Source: Litorimonas haliclonae
GTDB taxonomy: Bacteria > Pseudomonadota > Alphaproteobacteria > Caulobacterales > Maricaulaceae
NCBI RefSeq assembly: GCF_965138505.1
Contig: NZ_CBCSCO010000007.1
Coordinates: forward strand, 60,913-124,912
Reading direction: 5' to 3'
DNA: 64,000 nucleotides
Position numbers and translations under genes: made by a program. Positions 60,716-64,000 of this stretch are shown here, piece by piece; position 1 is the stretch's first letter, and each line of letters starts with the position of its first letter. The notes beneath the pieces were generated by a model that saw nothing but the letters and a program-made list of their open reading frames with translations, was not told the origin of the DNA and did no database searches.

Positions 60716-60757
60716 GAGCGGTCTTTCAGGCGTCACCGTCTAAAATATTGACTGTAT

Positions 60758-60794
60758 AAAGGCTGGGATATTCATATCTCGGCCTTTTCTTTTG
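60758..60794 (+). terminator. Terminator after clpP
   Basis: A two-part hairpin: an outer stem AAAGGC / GCCTTT and an inner GATAT-TC-ATATC, with a small mismatch bulge between. It is followed by TCTTTT. It lies about 40 bp past the clpP stop. Confidence 0.7.
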
Positions 60795-60795
60795 A

Positions 60796-60827
60796 CTTGA
60801 AACCTCTAGGTTTGAAGTGTCCAATAA
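60796..60827 (+). promoter_or_regulatory. Possible heat-shock-like clpX promoter
   Basis: CTTGAAA at 60796-60802 matches the sigma-32 -35 consensus exactly. A weak -10-like CCAATAA follows 18 bases later. The overlapping AAACCT-CT-AGGTTT palindrome (60800-60813) could be an operator. The -10 match is poor, so confidence is low. Confidence 0.35.
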
Positions 60828-60875
60828 GAAAAAATCGCGTGAACTGTAAGGCGCGATTAAGGAAACGGCCTTAAT

Positions 60876-60893
60876 GTGACAGTTCAATGTCAC
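60876..60893 (+). promoter_or_regulatory. Perfect dyad in the clpX leader
   Basis: GTGACA-GTTCAA-TGTCAC is a perfect 6-bp inverted repeat with a 6-base spacer, 58 bases upstream of the clpX start. Its size and symmetry fit a dimeric regulator's site or a leader hairpin. The regulator is unknown. The CRP/FNR-like TGTGA pattern is only partly matched. Confidence 0.4.
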
Positions 60894-60951
60894 CTAGGCA
60901 CTGATTTTGCAGGGATTTCACCCAGACATCCCGAAATGAACGAGTACGGTT

Positions 60952-62226
60952 ATGAGCAAAAACACAAGCGGCGAATCAAAAAATACGCTTTACTGTTCCT
61001 TCTGCGGCAAGAGCCAGCATGAGGTCAGAAAACTGATTGCGGGCCCAACTGTGTTCATTTGCGACGAATGCGTCGAACTTTGCATGGACATCATCAAGGA
61101 AGAGGGCAAAGGCTCTATCGCGAAAACATCTGAAGGCGTCCCAACTCCGAAAGAGATTTGCGAAACTTTGGACGATTATGTCATCGGGCAAAAATACGCT
61201 AAACGTGTCCTCTCCGTGGCGGTTCACAATCATTACAAACGCCTAAACCACGCAACTTCCAATCCGGATGTCGAGCTGGCCAAGTCCAATATTCTTCTGG
61301 TTGGGCCAACAGGGTGTGGTAAAACCCTTCTCGCGCAGACTTTGGCGCGTATTCTCGATGTGCCGTTCACTATGGCAGATGCGACCACTCTGACCGAAGC
61401 CGGTTATGTCGGCGAAGATGTTGAAAATATTATTCTGAAATTGCTTCAGGCTTCCGACTACAATGTTGAACGCGCCCAGCGCGGTATTGTCTATATTGAC
61501 GAGGTCGACAAGATTTCTCGTAAGTCGGACAATCCGTCTATCACCCGCGATGTGTCGGGTGAGGGCGTGCAGCAAGCTTTGCTCAAGATTATGGAAGGCA
61601 CTGTTGCCTCTGTTCCTCCGCAAGGCGGACGGAAACACCCGCAACAGGAGTTCCTGCAAGTCGATACAACGAATATCCTTTTCGTTGTCGGCGGGGCCTT
61701 TGCCGGACTTGATAAAGTTATTACCAATCGCGGTGATAAAAAATCCATCGGCTTTGGCGGTGATGTCAAGGAGCTGGATGAGCGCCGTATCGGCGATATT
61801 TTGCAAGGGGTGGAGCCAGATGATCTGACGCGCTTCGGCCTTATTCCTGAGTTTGTAGGCAGGTTACCTGTCATCGCAACGCTGACAGATTTAGACGAAG
61901 ATGCGCTGATCACGATTTTGACGCAGCCGCGCAACGCTTTGGTCAAACAGTACGAAACTTTGTTTGACATGGAGAAAGTCAAACTGACCTTCTCTGAGGA
62001 TGCGCTTAAGGCGATTGCAAAGAAAGCCCTAGCCCGTAAAACCGGGGCGCGGGGACTCCGCTCCATAATGGAAGGTATCCTGCTAGACACGATGTATGAC
62101 CTCCCGTCTTACGAAGGGGTCGCAGAGGTCGTCATTAACGGCGAAGTGGTCAATGGGACGGCGCAGCCGCTTATCGTGCACTCCGAAGGAGAGGCGGCGC
62201 AGGAGCAGCAGGAACAAGCGTCCTGA
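60952..62226 (+). CDS. clpX: ClpX AAA+ unfoldase
   Basis: ATPase that recognises, unfolds and feeds substrates into ClpP. The N-terminal zinc-binding domain has Cys15, Cys18, Cys37 and Cys40 (CSFCGK and CDECVEL). Walker A is LVGPTGCGKTLLAQ near residues 114-127, and Walker B is IVYIDEVDKI near residues 180-189. The pore loop EAGYVGEDVENI and the substrate-binding GRLPVIATL and TGARGLRSIMEG stretches are present. The IGF loop that docks to ClpP is probably at KSIGFGGDVK. The 424 residues match the family. Confidence 0.98.
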   Translation: MSKNTSGESKNTLYCSFCGKSQHEVRKLIAGPTVFICDECVELCMDIIKEEGKGSIAKTSEGVPTPKEICETLDDYVIGQKYAKRVLSVAVHNHYKRLNHATSNPDVELAKSNILLVGPTGCGKTLLAQTLARILDVPFTMADATTLTEAGYVGEDVENIILKLLQASDYNVERAQRGIVYIDEVDKISRKSDNPSITRDVSGEGVQQALLKIMEGTVASVPPQGGRKHPQQEFLQVDTTNILFVVGGAFAGLDKVITNRGDKKSIGFGGDVKELDERRIGDILQGVEPDDLTRFGLIPEFVGRLPVIATLTDLDEDALITILTQPRNALVKQYETLFDMEKVKLTFSEDALKAIAKKALARKTGARGLRSIMEGILLDTMYDLPSYEGVAEVVINGEVVNGTAQPLIVHSEGEAAQEQQEQAS

Positions 62227-62266
62227 GTTATGATGATTACAGACTTTCAAAACCGATAAGGATTTA

Positions 62267-62294
62267 AAAACCGCTCATCAGGGGCGGTTTTTTT
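62267..62294 (+). terminator. Terminator after clpX
   Basis: AAAACCGC and GCGGTTTT form the stem with a 9-base loop, followed by a run of T. It lies 41 bp after the clpX stop and isolates lon as a separate unit. Confidence 0.9.
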
Positions 62295-62351
62295 GTAGGC
62301 GGTGCAACATAGAGCAATGACAGCCAAGCGCAGTCAAATAAGCGCTCCGAC

Positions 62352-62380
62352 CTTGCATGGCCCTAAGCCACGCCCCATCT
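62352..62380 (+). promoter_or_regulatory. lon: Heat-shock (RpoH/sigma-32-like) promoter of lon
   Basis: CTTGCAT at 62352-62358 and CCCCATCT at 62373-62380 are separated by 14 bases. This matches the sigma-32 consensus (CTTGAAA, 13-15 bases, CCCCATnT) in the -10 box, the spacing and the CTTG core. It lies 47 bases upstream of the lon start and just after the clpX terminator, so lon appears to be directly heat-inducible. Confidence 0.8.
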
Positions 62381-62427
62381 TGTGTGAAAGATAAAGCGCA
62401 CAAATACGCGCTATTTGAAGGACTATT

Positions 62428-64000
62428 ATGACTGATACTCATCTTCTACCCGTTTTACCGCTCCGCGACATTGTCGTGTTCCCGCATATGGTGGTGCCTC
62501 TGTTTGTTGGGCGCGAAAAGTCCATCAATGCCTTGGAAGAGGTTATGCGGCAGGAAAAGCGTATCTTGCTGCTGACTCAAAAGGATTCTGAGGAAGACGA
62601 CCCTTCCAAAGACGATATCTTTGACCGCGGCTGTATTGCCAAAATTTTGCAGCTTTTAAAGCTGCCGGACGGGACAGTACGCGTTTTGGTCGAAGGCCAA
62701 GAGCGGGCTACGGTGGACGCGTTCACGGATAGCAAAGATTACCTCGAAGCTTATGCCGAAATTATCGAAACGGATATGGAAGGCGCGAGCAAGGCAAAGG
62801 CCTTGGCCAAAGAAGTGCGCGAGAAGTTTGATCTCTACGGAAAGCTCAACACCAAAATTGCTGAAGAAGTTGTGGGGTCTGTTACAGAGACAAAAGATCC
62901 GGCCAAGCTTTCTGACATTATTGCGGTACATCTCAATGCCGAGATCAAGCATAAGCAAGAGCTGCTTGCTGAGCCGAAAGTGACGGCCCGTCTGAAGACG
63001 ATTTTGGACCTCATCGATGCCGAAGCCAGCGTGCTGAAAGTCGAAAAGAAGATCCGCGGCCGCGTGAAGCGCCAAATGGAAAAAACCCAACGCGAATATT
63101 ATTTGAATGAACAGATGAAAGCCATCCAGTCCGAATTGGGCGATGGCGATTCGCCGAATGAAATGGCCGAGCTTCAGGAGAAGATTGAAAAAACCAAGCT
63201 CTCCAAAGAGGCTTTGGAGAAGGTCACGGCTGAAATCAAAAAACTCAAACAAATGAGCCCGATGAGCGCCGAAGCGAATGTCTCCCGCAATTATATTGAT
63301 TGGATGCTGTCCGTGCCGTGGGGCAAGAAAAAACGCATTCAGCGCGATCTCGACAAGGCGCAGGAAATCCTCGACGCGGATCATTACGGTCTCGAAAAAG
63401 TCAAAGAACGTATCATTGAATATCTTGCCGTGCAGAGCCGCACGAAAAAGGTCAAAGGTCCGATCCTTTGCCTTGTCGGCCCGCCAGGTGTGGGCAAGAC
63501 CTCTCTCGGTAAATCCGTTGCCCGCGCAACGGGGCGTGAGTTTGTGCGGGTCGCGCTAGGCGGCGTTCGGGATGAGAGCGAAATTCGCGGTCACCGCCGG
63601 ACTTATATCGGCTCCATGCCGGGACGCATTATCCAGTCGATGAAAAAAGCAAAATATATCAATCCATTATTTTTGTTTGATGAAGTCGATAAAATGGGAA
63701 TGGATCATCGCGGCGATCCATCTTCTGCGCTTCTTGAAGTACTGGATCCGGAACAGAACGACACGTTCAACGATCATTATTTGGACGTTGACTACAACCT
63801 GTCCGATACAATGTTTATCACGACGGCCAATAGTCTGAATATGCCGCAGCCTCTTTTGGACCGGATGGAGATTATCCGTATCCCGGGCTATACCGAGGAC
63901 GAGAAAATCGAAATCGCTAAGCGCCATTTACTGCCAGAGCAGATTAAAGAGCATGGTCTAAAGGAAGACGAATTTTCTGTTACAGAAGACGCCCTACGAG
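62428..64000 (+). CDS. lon: Lon protease, 3' end outside window
   Basis: ATP-dependent serine protease that removes misfolded and short-lived regulatory proteins. The first 524 codons are present. The frame runs open to the window edge, so the proteolytic domain with its Ser-Lys dyad is not visible. The N-terminal substrate-binding domain starts MTDTHLLPVLPLRDIVVFPHM, and a coiled-coil region includes KIRGRVKRQMEKTQREYYL. Walker A is LVGPPGVGKTSLGK near residue 351, with Walker B INPLFLFDEVDKMG near residue 415. The ATG at 62428 has AAGGA 7 bases upstream. It follows a heat-shock-like promoter. Confidence 0.97.
   Translation, partial: MTDTHLLPVLPLRDIVVFPHMVVPLFVGREKSINALEEVMRQEKRILLLTQKDSEEDDPSKDDIFDRGCIAKILQLLKLPDGTVRVLVEGQERATVDAFTDSKDYLEAYAEIIETDMEGASKAKALAKEVREKFDLYGKLNTKIAEEVVGSVTETKDPAKLSDIIAVHLNAEIKHKQELLAEPKVTARLKTILDLIDAEASVLKVEKKIRGRVKRQMEKTQREYYLNEQMKAIQSELGDGDSPNEMAELQEKIEKTKLSKEALEKVTAEIKKLKQMSPMSAEANVSRNYIDWMLSVPWGKKKRIQRDLDKAQEILDADHYGLEKVKERIIEYLAVQSRTKKVKGPILCLVGPPGVGKTSLGKSVARATGREFVRVALGGVRDESEIRGHRRTYIGSMPGRIIQSMKKAKYINPLFLFDEVDKMGMDHRGDPSSALLEVLDPEQNDTFNDHYLDVDYNLSDTMFITTANSLNMPQPLLDRMEIIRIPGYTEDEKIEIAKRHLLPEQIKEHGLKEDEFSVTEDALR

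Overview
The window looks like a chromosomal segment of an alphaproteobacterium, probably a marine Caulobacterales/Hyphomonadales-type bacterium. This placement is an inference. It rests on an atpHAGDC operon without the F0 genes, a Lys/Ala-rich extension on AtpD, the order rppH / divergent polysaccharide deacetylase / ctpA / envC / rlmH / rsfS / nadD / proB / obg, a large TonB-dependent receptor, and the clpP-clpX-lon run. No rRNA, tRNA, CRISPR array, insertion sequence, integrase or phage gene was seen. Nearly all of it reads as core chromosome.

Layout. 1-10.9 kb: the 3' part of a TPR gene, ispE, a MraY/WecA-type transferase, a convergent polyprenyl diphosphate synthase, a DUF2007 gene, glyQ-glyS and ppdK. 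11-19.5 kb: a penicillin-acylase-family lipoprotein, a convergent transaldolase-family gene, priA and a TonB-dependent receptor. 19.7-24.7 kb: the ATP synthase F1 operon. 24.7-37.3 kb: a metallophosphoesterase facing a long minus-strand cluster for cell-wall processing and ribosome maturation (GNAT, obg, proB, nadD, rsfS, rlmH, envC, two S41 proteases, deacetylase, rppH, MFS). 37.4-38.1 kb: rpmA and rplU. 38.4-47.2 kb: one giant repetitive gene. 47.3-58.2 kb: HAD phosphatase, M16 lipoprotein protease, FKBP lipoprotein, VWA protein, Kazal lipoprotein, a second penicillin acylase, a double retropepsin-like lipoprotein and alr. 58.4-64 kb: a GAF histidine kinase, clpP, clpX and the 5' part of lon behind a heat-shock-like promoter.

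The most striking element is the 2,945-residue secreted protein at 38364-47201. It carries about 52 acidic and then about 54 basic copies of what appears to be one ancestral 23-residue repeat. These are followed by a peptidoglycan-binding domain, and two pairs of Gly/Asp/Asn-rich hairpin repeats sit near its two ends. Its plan matches a much shorter family of envelope proteins, so it looks like an extreme expansion into a charge-segregated diblock wall protein. Other points of note are a PriA that has lost one of its two zinc sites, a GlyS with an AT-rich insertion, loss of proA from the proB-nadD junction, a single-chain double retropepsin lipoprotein, and an ATP-operon terminator whose loop holds the next gene's start codon.
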